DNA of 64,000 bases. It comes from CALZBJ01 sp945619025. Its GTDB lineage: Bacteria; Pseudomonadota; Gammaproteobacteria; Cardiobacteriales; Wohlfahrtiimonadaceae. Every line of letters starts with the position of its first letter. Position 1 is the first letter of the stretch. Positions 25,408 through 34,292 of this stretch are shown piece by piece. Both the position numbers and the translations under genes were made by a program. Under the pieces are notes generated by a model. The model was not told the origin of the DNA. It did no database searches and saw nothing but the letters and a program-made list of their open reading frames with translations. Where the stretch lies: contig CALZBJ010000002.1 in NCBI GenBank assembly GCA_945619025.1, forward strand, positions 1-64,000. Direction: 5' to 3'.

Positions 25408-28161
25408 TCAATTTGCAGTGCTATCCCAGTTATTGCCGATGCCTACATCGACTAAAAGTGGAACTTTAAGCTCAAAAACTTTAGTCATATCGCGCTCAAG
25501 GAGCTCCGTTACCCGCGGTAAATCCCCATCGCTCACCTCTAAAATCAGTTCGTCATGCACTTGAAGTAAGAGATTGGCATTTAGTTTAGGATTATCCGTT
25601 AAGGTTTGATCAACTTTGAGCATCGCAAGCTTAATGATATCGGCGGCCGTTCCTTGAAGCGGCGCATTGATCGCGACCCGTTCAGCTCCCGCTCGAGCGG
25701 CACCGTTACTGCCCGTAATTTCAGGTAAATAGAGTCGGCGGCCTAACAGCGTTTCCACATAGCCTTGATCTTTCGCCTGCTCTTTCGCGCGATCCATATA
25801 GGCCAGTACGCCCGGATAACGGCTAAAGTAGAGGCTGATATATTCCTGCGCTTGCCCGCGAGAGATTCCAAGTTGACGGGCTAAACCAAACGCGCCCATA
25901 CCGTAAATTAATCCGAAGTTGATCGCTTTCGCCGCACGACGCTCATCACTGCTCACCTTATCGAGCGGCGTTTTAAAGACCTCTGAAGCGGTCGAGCTAT
26001 GAATGTCATGCCCTTTTAAGAAGGCATTTAAGAGCGTCTCATCTTCAGAGAAATGCGCCATCAAACGGAGCTCAATTTGCGAGTAGTCCGCCGAGAGCAA
26101 TTTAAATCCATCCGGCGCAATAAAGGCCTCACGAATGCGGCGACCTTCAGCAGTACGGATCGGAATATTTTGCAGATTCGGCTCACTCGATGAGAGGCGG
26201 CCAGTACTCGTTAACGCTTGGTTAAATGAGGTGTGAATGCGTTTTGTATCAGGGTTAATCTGCGCAATGAGTGAATCGGTATAGGTCGAGCTCAGTTTTG
26301 AAAATTCGCGATGCTCCAAAATCAATTTAGGGAGCGGATAATCGAGCGCAAGCTCACTTAAGACCGCTTCATTCGTTGAGGGTTTACCGCCCGGCGTTTT
26401 GCGCAATACCGGAAGTCCGAGCTTATCAAATAAGATTTCGCCCACCTGTTTTGAGGAGCCTAAATTAAATTCTTCTCCGGCAAGCTCAAAGGCTTTTGCC
26501 TCAAGTGCGTCGAGCTTTTCGCCAAATTCAACTTGCAGATTTTTAAGATGCTCCGCATCGACTAAAATGCCTTGATGCTCCATCTTCGCAAGCACGGGAA
26601 GAAGCGGGATTTCCACCTCTTCGTAGAGTTTATATTGTTTCTCAAAAGATTTTAATTGCGGCACGATGGCATGCTGCAATTGAAGAGTGATATCAGCATC
26701 TTCACAGGCGTAAAATTCCGCCGTTTCGATATCGATCTCATCGAAGGTTTTTTGGGATTTCCCCTTCCCTGCGATCGACTCAAAAGAGGTGGTTTTATGA
26801 TCTAAAAACAGGTCCGCCAACACATCCATATTGTGACGATTTTTGGTGGGGTTTAAGATATAGCTCGCAAGCATCGTATCATCTTTGATGCCCACCATTT
26901 TAGCGCCATATCGCGCGAGAACATGCCAATCAAATTTGATGTTCTGCCCAACCTTCTCCACAGAGTTATCCACAAGCATTGGGGTTAAAATCTCTACCGC
27001 TTTTTCCGGCGTTAATTCCGTTTCGAGCCCTTCATGTTTAAAGGGAATATAGAACGCTTCCCCCGCTGCCACGGCGATCGAAATCCCGACGAGATTGGCT
27101 TGCATGGAATCGAGGCTATCGGTTTCGGTATCGAGCGCAACGCGATAGACATTTTGGCAACGATCCACCAGCTCGTGGAGCGCTGTTTCCGTGGTGATAC
27201 GATGATAATATTGAAAATCCGGCTTACGGGGTTTGATCCACTCTTGCCCGAGCGCCTCATTTTGATGAGTACCCTGTTGCGGCGGAGGAGCAAAGGTCGC
27301 GCCATCATTGCCGTTATCAAGTTCCATCAATAACTGACGAAATCCAAGTTCAGTGTAGATCTCTTTTAAGCGCTGAATTTCACGATCTTTGGGTTTTAAA
27401 TCCTCAAAGGTGAGATCCACATCGGCCTCAAGATAGAGCGTTGTGAGCTCTTTTGAAAGGGGCAGCAGATCTAAATTCTCACGTAGACGCTCACCCACTT
27501 TCCCTTTAAAACTCTCGGCATTGGCAATAATATTATCGAGCGAACCATGCTCATTGAGCCATTTTGCCGCCGTTTTCGGGCCCACACCAGGAATCCCCGG
27601 GATATTATCGGCCTTATCGCCCATCAGACTTAAATAATCGCGCACGAGTTCAGGATAGACGCCATATTTTTCAAAGACCATTTCCCGATCGAGCATCTCG
27701 TTTTTCATGCCGTCGTACATGGTAATGACGCCATCTTCCACTAGCTGCGCTAAGTCTTTATCGCTTGAGGCAATAATGGTACGAATCCCTTCAGATTTTG
27801 CGCGAACCGCTAAGGTTGCAATCACATCATCCGCTTCGATTCCATCAATGATGAGACGGGGATACCCAAGCATATCGATAATGGAATAGAGCGGCGCAAT
27901 CTGCTCGCGAAGATCATCCGGCATTGGCGGACGGTGCGCTTTATAATCGGGATAGAGATCGCTGCGGAAACTTTTCCCTTTTGCGTCAAAGACCACCGCC
28001 AAATAATCGGGATTAAACTCATTTAAGAGACGATTAAACATCGTAATCACGCCACGAATCGCACCGGTAGGTCGTCCATCAGGACTTTTTAACGGAGGCA
28101 ACGCATGAAATGCACGAAACAGAAAATTGGACCCATCGACTACTAGAAATGTTTTCGCCAT
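25408..28161 (-). CDS. polA: DNA polymerase I
   Basis: Pol I fills repair gaps and removes Okazaki primers. The 917-residue protein has three parts. The 5' nuclease has DGSNFLFRAFHALP at the start and SSDKDLAQLV and GDKADNIPGIPGVGPKTA near 185. The 3'-5' proofreading domain keeps its acidic residues in ALDTETDSLD, so it is likely active. The polymerase has DYSQIELRLMAHF and RRAAKAINFGLIYGMGAFGLA, and the catalytic HDELILEV near the end. It is the third gene of a likely hydrolase-TauE-polA unit, 54 bp after the second. Confidence 0.97.
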   Translation of the reverse strand: MAKTFLVVDGSNFLFRAFHALPPLKSPDGRPTGAIRGVITMFNRLLNEFNPDYLAVVFDAKGKSFRSDLYPDYKAHRPPMPDDLREQIAPLYSIIDMLGYPRLIIDGIEADDVIATLAVRAKSEGIRTIIASSDKDLAQLVEDGVITMYDGMKNEMLDREMVFEKYGVYPELVRDYLSLMGDKADNIPGIPGVGPKTAAKWLNEHGSLDNIIANAESFKGKVGERLRENLDLLPLSKELTTLYLEADVDLTFEDLKPKDREIQRLKEIYTELGFRQLLMELDNGNDGATFAPPPQQGTHQNEALGQEWIKPRKPDFQYYHRITTETALHELVDRCQNVYRVALDTETDSLDSMQANLVGISIAVAAGEAFYIPFKHEGLETELTPEKAVEILTPMLVDNSVEKVGQNIKFDWHVLARYGAKMVGIKDDTMLASYILNPTKNRHNMDVLADLFLDHKTTSFESIAGKGKSQKTFDEIDIETAEFYACEDADITLQLQHAIVPQLKSFEKQYKLYEEVEIPLLPVLAKMEHQGILVDAEHLKNLQVEFGEKLDALEAKAFELAGEEFNLGSSKQVGEILFDKLGLPVLRKTPGGKPSTNEAVLSELALDYPLPKLILEHREFSKLSSTYTDSLIAQINPDTKRIHTSFNQALTSTGRLSSSEPNLQNIPIRTAEGRRIREAFIAPDGFKLLSADYSQIELRLMAHFSEDETLLNAFLKGHDIHSSTASEVFKTPLDKVSSDERRAAKAINFGLIYGMGAFGLARQLGISRGQAQEYISLYFSRYPGVLAYMDRAKEQAKDQGYVETLLGRRLYLPEITGSNGAARAGAERVAINAPLQGTAADIIKLAMLKVDQTLTDNPKLNANLLLQVHDELILEVSDGDLPRVTELLERDMTKVFELKVPLLVDVGIGNNWDSTAN

Positions 28162-28215
28162 AAACTAACTAACTCTATCCTTTACTTTTTTTGCTCTAAA
28201 CAACCTATTTATGAG

Positions 28216-29025
28216 CTAACCAGTATACATCTTATAGAGGAAGTTAATAAGGATGATGGTGAGAAAAATCGCAAAAATCTGGCGAATGCGCTTCACCGGT
28301 AAAATATACACCAGCTTCGCGCCAAGCGGTGCAAAGACGATGCTTGAGAGAGATAATCCAATAAATGCCGGGAGATAGACATAGCCAAACGAACCATTCG
28401 GCAAATTGGATGCTCCCCACCCATTCGCGATCGCCGCAAGCGCGCCAAAGAAAGCTAAAATCGCCCCAAGAGCGGACGATGAACCGATGGCGTTTTTCAT
28501 TTTATGACCCACTTTACTTAAAATGGGCACCGTTAATACGCCGCCGCCAATTCCGACAAAGCTTGCGACAAATCCAATCAGCGCGCCCATTCCGGTATAA
28601 GGCCCTGGCCCCAATTGAGCTGGCTCTGCCGCTTCCGGTTTTGAGGCGGTGAAGATCATATTGGTGATGGTGTAGGCAAGGAAGATACAGAAGATCACCT
28701 GAAGGGTCATATTGGAGAGTTTACTGACGATCGCGCCGCCAATTCCAACGCCAATGGCCGAACCAATCCCCATAAAAAAGACCAACTTCCACATCACCGA
28801 GCCCTTTTTATTATGCGCCACCACCGACGATAGACTGGTGACCACAATCGTGGCAAAAGAGGTGCCAAGCGCCATCTTCATAATGAGATCACTCTCTGCA
28901 CCGTAAGCGGTTAAAAAATAGATCATGGTCGGCACCACAATGGTTCCGCCGCCAACGCCTAAGAGCCCTGCAATCACCCCGGTGATACAGCCAAGCCCCA
29001 AAAAGATCAAATATTCAAGTATCAC
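28216..29025 (-). CDS. TauE/SafE family membrane transporter
   Basis: The 269-residue protein has about eight hydrophobic segments and two copies of the family glycine-rich pattern (GLLGVGGGTIVVPTMIYF near residue 21 and FVGIGGGVLTVPIL near residue 155). Members move sulfite, sulfoacetate or other organosulfur anions across the inner membrane. No sulfur genes lie nearby, so the substrate is unknown. It is 54 bp from polA and 54 bp from the hydrolase gene upstream. Confidence 0.85.
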   Translation of the reverse strand: MILEYLIFLGLGCITGVIAGLLGVGGGTIVVPTMIYFLTAYGAESDLIMKMALGTSFATIVVTSLSSVVAHNKKGSVMWKLVFFMGIGSAIGVGIGGAIVSKLSNMTLQVIFCIFLAYTITNMIFTASKPEAAEPAQLGPGPYTGMGALIGFVASFVGIGGGVLTVPILSKVGHKMKNAIGSSSALGAILAFFGALAAIANGWGASNLPNGSFGYVYLPAFIGLSLSSIVFAPLGAKLVYILPVKRIRQIFAIFLTIILINFLYKMYTG

Positions 29026-29079
29026 GTTTTATCCTCGTCCATCATGGTTGTCTAAAATTATTTTAATAATTAATAAAAA

Positions 29080-29877
29080 CTATCCGTTCATTCGGGTAAT
29101 CAGCGCTTCAAGCGCGTCGATCATCACCGTTAAATTCTCAGGTTTTGAGAGACGATGATCGCCCCCTTCTACCGGAACCAGCACGCTATCCTCTCGCCCA
29201 CATTCACGGTAAAGCTTTTCGCCCCAGCTAAAGGGAATCGCCGCATCATCAGTGCCGTGGACAATCGTCATCGGCCGATCGACTCGCATCTTTAAGGGGA
29301 AATAGAGATGCTGCTTTGCCTCTTCCAAATAAGCGGCATAAATGGGATAGCCGTCAGCTTCATAGATCGAGGGCAGACGCACCACGCCTTTCGTTGCAAG
29401 ATCGTTTTTCTGCTCGTCATTTAACCGCGCCATCACAATGTTTTCCGTATAATCCACCGCCGGCGCCATCAGCATGAGGCCAACAGGGGTAATGTCGCTA
29501 TTGCGTTCGCGTAGTAAATTCACTAGCAACAGAGTAATCCAGCCGCCCATCGAAGAGCCCGCAATGATCACTTCACGCTCGGTGTTTTCGATCATCTGCA
29601 CCACTTCAAACGCCTCTTCAAGCCACTGCCCTAAACGCCCCTCTGGAAAAGTACCGCCGCTCTCACCAAGTCCTGAATTATCAAAGGCGAGCATCTCGTA
29701 ATTATTCGCATCCGCCCACGCTTTAAGGTGCACCACCTTTTCGCCCGATTTATTGGAACGATAGCCATTGAGCCATAGTAGCGCCGGTTTTTGCGGATCG
29801 CCCTGACGATGATCAAACGCAATCTCCCTGCCATACCCTTCAAAATCCACGCGTAAACGACCTTGAATCCAAGCCAT
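29080..29877 (-). CDS. Alpha/beta hydrolase
   Basis: The nucleophile serine lies in IIAGSSMGGWITLLL (G-x-S-x-G, near residue 95). The acid is probably the aspartate in VHGTDDAAIPF and the histidine is in EGGDHRLSKPENL. The early LLWLNGYRSNKSG segment would form the oxyanion hole. Length 265 aa. The ATG at 29877 is chosen because GAGGAGG lies 8 bases ahead; an ATG seven codons upstream sits before that site. No signal peptide, so cytoplasmic. The ester or thioester substrate cannot be named. It leads the TauE-polA unit. Confidence 0.82.
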   Translation of the reverse strand: MAWIQGRLRVDFEGYGREIAFDHRQGDPQKPALLWLNGYRSNKSGEKVVHLKAWADANNYEMLAFDNSGLGESGGTFPEGRLGQWLEEAFEVVQMIENTEREVIIAGSSMGGWITLLLVNLLRERNSDITPVGLMLMAPAVDYTENIVMARLNDEQKNDLATKGVVRLPSIYEADGYPIYAAYLEEAKQHLYFPLKMRVDRPMTIVHGTDDAAIPFSWGEKLYRECGREDSVLVPVEGGDHRLSKPENLTVMIDALEALITRMNG

Positions 29878-29904
29878 TGTATCCTCCTCTAAAAACATTA
29901 TATT

Positions 29905-29933
29905 ATTTTATATATTGATTAAGATCAAATCAA
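29905..29933 (-). promoter_or_regulatory. Candidate promoter with perfect FNR-type box
   Basis: On the minus strand TTGATT (29933-29928) and TAAAAT (29910-29905) are 17 bp apart and could drive hydrolase-TauE-polA. Between them, at 29915-29928, lies TTGAT-TAAG-ATCAA, an exact match to the FNR/Anr consensus TTGAT-N4-ATCAA. Its position inside the spacer suggests repression by an oxygen-sensing regulator. Binding is inferred from the motif only. Confidence 0.5.
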
Positions 29934-29992
29934 ATGCTCTCTCATCATACGGCGAGGCTCAATTTTGCGCCACCGCCTCCCGACAATAAGCT

Positions 29993-30021
29993 GAAATTTT
30001 TCCAAAAATATCATATAATTT
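29993..30021 (+). promoter_or_regulatory. Candidate promoter of fmdB-aspS
   Basis: CTGAAA (29993-29998) and TATAAT (30016-30021) are separated by 17 bp. The expected start near 30028 is about 39 bp before the fmdB ATG. Confidence 0.55.
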
Positions 30022-30066
30022 ATCTCTTTCGTTTAATAATATTTAGATAAATTAGAGGTAATTGCT

Positions 30067-30279
30067 ATGCCGATTTATGCTTATCGTTGTGAAGAGTGCA
30101 ATCATGAGCTTGAAGCTTTGCAAAAGATGTCAGATGATCCGTTAGTGAAATGCCCTCAATGTCAGAAACCTGCCCTTAAAAAATTGATCTCAGCCGCCTC
30201 CTTTCGTTTAAAAGGCGATGGCTGGTATGAGACCGACTTTAAGAGCGGATCGAAGAAAAATCTTGCCTCATCTGATTAG
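30067..30279 (+). CDS. FmdB-type zinc ribbon protein
   Basis: A 70-residue protein starting MPIYAYRCEECNHELEAL, with a second CPQC pair near residue 36; the four cysteines should bind zinc. The family is small and its function uncertain (regulatory in FmdB of methylotrophs). It lies 72 bp before aspS, a pairing seen in many gammaproteobacteria. The start at 30067 follows GAGGTAATTGCT. Confidence 0.85.
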   Translation: MPIYAYRCEECNHELEALQKMSDDPLVKCPQCQKPALKKLISAASFRLKGDGWYETDFKSGSKKNLASSD

Positions 30280-30351
30280 CCCATTTTAGCGGCCTCAGAT
30301 AGAATCAATCGTACATATACAAAGACAAAGTGATTTAAGGAATTAGTAAAT

Positions 30352-32130
30352 ATGCGAACTCATTATTGTGGATTAGTTAGTGAAGAACTAGTCGGAGAGA
30401 GCGTAACCCTCGCGGGTTGGGTTCATCGTCGCCGTGACCATGGTGGCGTTATCTTTATTGACCTGCGCGACCGTGAAGGCCTCGTTCAGGTGGTGATCAA
30501 TCCTGAAAGCCCAGACTTTGCTGAAGCTGAAACGATCCGTAATGAATGCGTTGTTCAAATCGAAGGTGAAGTGGTACTTCGTCCCGATGATATGATCAAT
30601 CCAAACATCGTATCGGGTAAAATCGAAGTGGTTGCCAACCGCTGTAAGATTTTAAACCGTGCCGAAGCGCTCCCCTTCCAACTCGGTGATGACACAACCT
30701 CAGAAGAAGTTCGCTTAAAATATCGCTATCTCGATCTGCGTAATCCGAAGATGCAAAATCGTCTGATTTTACGCTCTAAAGTGACTCGTTTAATCCGTGA
30801 GTTTATGGAAAACAAGGGCTTTTTAGATATCGAAACTCCATTCTTAACCAAAGCAACGCCAGAAGGCGCGCGCGACTACGTAGTGCCTTCAAGAACCCAT
30901 CAAGGGGAATTTTTCGCGTTGCCACAAAGCCCGCAGCTCTTCAAACAGCTCTTAATGATGAGCGGCTTTGACCGTTATTATCAGATCGTTCGCTGCTTCC
31001 GTGACGAAGACTTACGTGCTGACCGTCAGCCTGAATTTACCCAGCTCGACGTGGAAACCTCATTTTTAAGCGCTGAAGAGATCCGTGAGATTGCTGAAAA
31101 TATGATTCGTCATATCTTTAAAGAATCGATCGGCGTTGAGCTTACATCAGAATTCCCACAAATGACCTACGCGGAAGCGATGGGCCGTTTCGGGTCAGAT
31201 AAGCCTGATCTTCGTATTCCGCTTGAATTTACCGATGTTACTGAATTGATGAAATCGGCAGAATTTAAGGTCTTTAAAGATGCCGCGAATATGGAAAAAG
31301 GCCGCGTTGTGGCGCTCAATATTCCAAATTCATCGGATAAATTCACCCGTAAAAACATCGACGAATATACAGAGTTTGTCAGCCGTTACGGTGCGAAAGG
31401 CCTTGCCTACATTCGTGTAAATGATGCGAAAGCGGGTCGTGAAGGACTCCAATCGCCCATCGTTAAATTCTTAGACGATGCAACGCTTACCGCGCTTTTA
31501 GACGCCGTAAATGCCAACGATAACGACATCATCTTCTTCGGTGCGGACAAAGCAACCGTTGTCAATGATGCTATCGGCGCACTTCGCGTTAAAATCGGTA
31601 AAGATCTCGATCTATTAACCTGTCAGTGGGCGCCTTTATGGGTAATCGACTTCCCGATGTTTGAGTATGATGAAGATGAGAAACGCTATGTGGCGGTTCA
31701 TCACCCCTTCACTTCACCCAAAACCGGCATTGAGTCATTGACCGATCCTGAAAATTCACTGGCTAATGCCTATGACATGGTGCTTAACGGAACCGAGCTT
31801 GGCGGTGGATCGATTCGTATCTACAAACCCGACATGCAAGCGAAAGTATTTGAGCTTTTAGGCATCTCAAAAGAGGAAGCGGAAGAGAAATTTGGCTTCT
31901 TACTTGATGCACTTAAATACGGGGCACCTCCTCACGGCGGTATCGCATTCGGTCTTGACCGTTTAATCATGCTGATGGCGGGCGCAAGCTCAATCCGTGA
32001 TGTGATGGCCTTCCCTAAAACACAATCTGCAGCGTGTCTCTTAACGGACGCCCCTGCGGCAATTGGGGATCGTCAGCTCAAAGAGCTCAACATCGCTGTA
32101 TTGGAAAAAGAAGAGAAAGCTGAAAAATAG
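30352..32130 (+). CDS. aspS: Aspartyl-tRNA synthetase
   Basis: A class II synthetase of the bacterial long type, 592 aa (E. coli 590). It has an N-terminal OB-fold anticodon domain (GWVHRRRDHGGVIFIDLRD), catalytic motif 2 around YQIVRCFRDEDLRADRQPEF, a GAD insertion domain near residues 290-410, and motif 3 GIAFGLDRLIML. It charges tRNA-Asp. Whether it also charges tRNA-Asn cannot be decided here. No strong terminator follows, and erpA starts 129 bp later. Confidence 0.97.
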   Translation: MRTHYCGLVSEELVGESVTLAGWVHRRRDHGGVIFIDLRDREGLVQVVINPESPDFAEAETIRNECVVQIEGEVVLRPDDMINPNIVSGKIEVVANRCKILNRAEALPFQLGDDTTSEEVRLKYRYLDLRNPKMQNRLILRSKVTRLIREFMENKGFLDIETPFLTKATPEGARDYVVPSRTHQGEFFALPQSPQLFKQLLMMSGFDRYYQIVRCFRDEDLRADRQPEFTQLDVETSFLSAEEIREIAENMIRHIFKESIGVELTSEFPQMTYAEAMGRFGSDKPDLRIPLEFTDVTELMKSAEFKVFKDAANMEKGRVVALNIPNSSDKFTRKNIDEYTEFVSRYGAKGLAYIRVNDAKAGREGLQSPIVKFLDDATLTALLDAVNANDNDIIFFGADKATVVNDAIGALRVKIGKDLDLLTCQWAPLWVIDFPMFEYDEDEKRYVAVHHPFTSPKTGIESLTDPENSLANAYDMVLNGTELGGGSIRIYKPDMQAKVFELLGISKEEAEEKFGFLLDALKYGAPPHGGIAFGLDRLIMLMAGASSIRDVMAFPKTQSAACLLTDAPAAIGDRQLKELNIAVLEKEEKAEK

Positions 32131-32259
32131 AGCCACACGTTCGACCGCTTTCATCTAAAAACACCCTAATGCTTGCTATTAAAGAATTAAACGTAGACCC
32201 TGAAATTGGGACTATACTACTCTGTGATAGTGAGCATTATTTATTTAAGGAGAAATAAT

Positions 32260-32604
32260 ATGAGTACTGAAATGAACGATCCGATCATCTTCACTGATGC
32301 GGCAGCGTTAAAAGTGAAAAGCCTCATTGATGAAGAAGATGTGGATAACTTAATGCTTCGCGTCTACATTCAAGGTGGCGGTTGCTCAGGATTCCAATAC
32401 GGTTTCCGCTTCGCAAACGTTGTGGAAGAGGGCGATACCGAGATTGTTAAACAGGGCGTTACCCTGCTCGTTGACCCATTAAGTTTCCAATATTTAGCCG
32501 GCGCTGAGATCGATTACGTAAAAGATTTAACCGGTGAACAATTTGTGATTCGTAACCCGAACGCAACGACAACCTGTGGTTGTGGCAACTCATTTAGCGC
32601 CTAG
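32260..32604 (+). CDS. erpA: Iron-sulfur cluster insertion protein ErpA
   Basis: An A-type carrier that delivers clusters to apoproteins such as IspG/IspH. The three cluster-binding cysteines are in QGGGCSGFQYGF and TTCGCGNSF. Length 114 aa, equal to E. coli ErpA. The ATG at 32260 follows AAGGAGAAATAAT; a start at 32206 would add 18 residues lacking family similarity. A TATACT hexamer lies near 32213. The gene ends at its own terminator. Confidence 0.94.
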   Translation: MSTEMNDPIIFTDAAALKVKSLIDEEDVDNLMLRVYIQGGGCSGFQYGFRFANVVEEGDTEIVKQGVTLLVDPLSFQYLAGAEIDYVKDLTGEQFVIRNPNATTTCGCGNSFSA

Positions 32605-32650
32605 TAGGCTCTCAATGTGATCTAAATCACCCATCCATTCAAATGCTTAA

Positions 32651-32679
32651 AAATCGTCCATAATTGGGCGATTTTTTTT
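32651..32679 (+). terminator. Terminator of erpA
   Basis: AAATCGTCC (32651-32659) pairs with GGGCGATTT (32666-32674), nine pairs including one G-U, around a 6-nt loop, with a T run to 32679. Confidence 0.88.
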
Positions 32680-32808
32680 ATATCCACGTGTTTCATCGAT
32701 AGATTTTTCACTCATTTAACGCTAAGATAATCAGTTAGGTAAATTACAACGTATTTCTACGTTAATTCGTAACTTTTCAACTCTTCTCACAATCAAAAAG
32801 GGGCGCGC

Positions 32809-33720
32809 ATGTCGTTTGTATTAATCCTTTTAGTCGGTATCGTCATTTTTGTCAGCTCTGGAATCAAAATGGTTCCCCAAGGGCAAGAATTTACAGTTGA
32901 GCGCTTCGGGCGCTATAAACAGACCCTCACACCGGGCATCTCTTTTATCGTGCCTTTTTTCGAGCGCATCGGTAAAAAGATCAACATGATGGAACAGGTG
33001 ATGGACGTTCCTTCACAAGAGGTAATCACCAAAGATAACGCCATGGTACGCGTGGACGGCGTGGTCTTCTTCCAGATTAACGATGCGGCGCGCGCAGCTT
33101 ATGCAGTGACCGATTTAACGCTCTCGGTATTAAATCTTACCATGACCAACATTCGTACCGTAATGGGCGGCATGGATCTTGATGAACTGCTCTCAAAACG
33201 AGATGATATCAACGCAAAACTCTTATCGGTAGTGGACCATGCAACCGCGCCTTGGGGCGTTAAAGTGACCCGTATCGAAATTAAAGATATCGCACCACCC
33301 CGTGACCTTGTCGATTCCATGGCAAAACAGATGAAAGCTGAACGTGAAAAACGTGCGTCAATTCTAGAAGCGCAAGGGATTCGTGAAGCGCAAATTCTAA
33401 GAGCGGAAGGGGAAAAACAATCGCGCATTTTAGAAGCAGAAGGGGAGAAACAGTCAGCAATCCTAGAAGCGGAAGCGCGCGAGCGTTTAGCAGAAGCGGA
33501 AGCAAAAGCGACTTACGTCGTCTCTCAAGCGATTCGCGAAGGGGATGTGCAGGCGATCAACTACTTCGTTGCGCAAAAATACATTGAAGCCTTTGGCAAC
33601 ATTGCTGAGAGCAAAAATGATAAGATTATTATGATGCCGATGGAAGCGTCAGGCATGGTCGGCTCACTTGCGGGCATGGCAGAATTGCTTAAAAACAGCG
33701 GTCAATCCCAATCAAAATAA
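32809..33720 (+). CDS. qmcA: SPFH/band 7 membrane protein, QmcA type
   Basis: This stomatin-like protein is anchored by one N-terminal helix (residues 3-20). An SPFH domain follows (VPQGQEFTVERFGRY, PFFERIGKKINMMEQVMDVPSQEVITKDNA). A charged coiled coil from about residue 178 to 240 contains near-identical repeats (AEGEKQSRILEAEGEKQ). A hydrophobic Gly/Met-rich end follows. Length 303 aa, as in E. coli QmcA (305). Such proteins form large membrane cages or microdomains. nfeD follows 101 bp later, the usual partner. Confidence 0.92.
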   Translation: MSFVLILLVGIVIFVSSGIKMVPQGQEFTVERFGRYKQTLTPGISFIVPFFERIGKKINMMEQVMDVPSQEVITKDNAMVRVDGVVFFQINDAARAAYAVTDLTLSVLNLTMTNIRTVMGGMDLDELLSKRDDINAKLLSVVDHATAPWGVKVTRIEIKDIAPPRDLVDSMAKQMKAEREKRASILEAQGIREAQILRAEGEKQSRILEAEGEKQSAILEAEARERLAEAEAKATYVVSQAIREGDVQAINYFVAQKYIEAFGNIAESKNDKIIMMPMEASGMVGSLAGMAELLKNSGQSQSK

Positions 33721-33742
33721 TCGCGTCGTAATCCATTTATCT

Positions 33743-33780
33743 GAGCGCTCGATGGCTCGCTTTTGAACGATCGGGCGCTC
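33743..33780 (+). other. Strong hairpin between qmcA and nfeD
   Basis: GAGCGCTCGAT (33743-33753) pairs with ATCGGGCGCTC (33770-33780), 11 pairs with one G-U, around a 16-nt loop. A T run comes only about 10 bases later, so it is at most a leaky terminator. It may set the ratio of qmcA to the downstream genes. Confidence 0.45.
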
Positions 33781-33821
33781 AACTCTCTCCCTTTTTACCT
33801 CGTCACCAGATAAGGATCTCC

Positions 33822-34292
33822 ATGGAACTCTTTAAACTTGCAGCAGATTACGTTAATTGGTTTATTCTCGGCATTTTTTTAGTGAGCGCTGAGCTATTAA
33901 TTCCGGGCGTTTACGTCATCTGGTTTGGCGTTGCGGCGCTTGTGATGGGCGCGATCACCTTTCTGATTCCCATGGGGCTTGCCTGGCAGATTGCGCTTTT
34001 TGGCATTTTGTCGCTCATCTCAACGGTGATCGGCGTAAAAGTCTACCGTAAAGAGGGACAAGTGGTAAAATCAGGGGTACTCAATACAGTTCGCGGCTCT
34101 GAATATGTTGGGCTGCGCTTTAAGACCGAAACCCCGATTGTTAACGGCATTGGCCGCCTCAATATCGGCGATAGCAACTGGACCATCATGGGCGATGATT
34201 GCGAAATCGGCACAGAAATTGAGATCACTGGCGTAGACCTGAACGCACTCCGTTTTAAAATTATTACCTCCGATACCGATGGCACAGATTGA
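33822..34292 (+). CDS. ybbJ: NfeD-like membrane protein, YbbJ type
   Basis: A 156-residue protein with three membrane helices (about residues 10-75) and a C-terminal OB-fold (GSEYVGLRFKTETPIVNGIGRLNIGDSNW). It matches E. coli YbbJ in size and layout. NfeD proteins pair with SPFH proteins and are thought to stabilise them or link them to proteases. The start at 33822 follows AAGGATCTCC. Its end overlaps the next gene by 14 bp, tying it to the DUF2868-GTPase pair. Confidence 0.9.
   Translation: MELFKLAADYVNWFILGIFLVSAELLIPGVYVIWFGVAALVMGAITFLIPMGLAWQIALFGILSLISTVIGVKVYRKEGQVVKSGVLNTVRGSEYVGLRFKTETPIVNGIGRLNIGDSNWTIMGDDCEIGTEIEITGVDLNALRFKIITSDTDGTD

Noticed and set aside
32205..32225. IscR box before erpA
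   Set aside because: A CCC...GGG symmetry is present near 32198-32213, but it does not fit either IscR consensus well enough to report.
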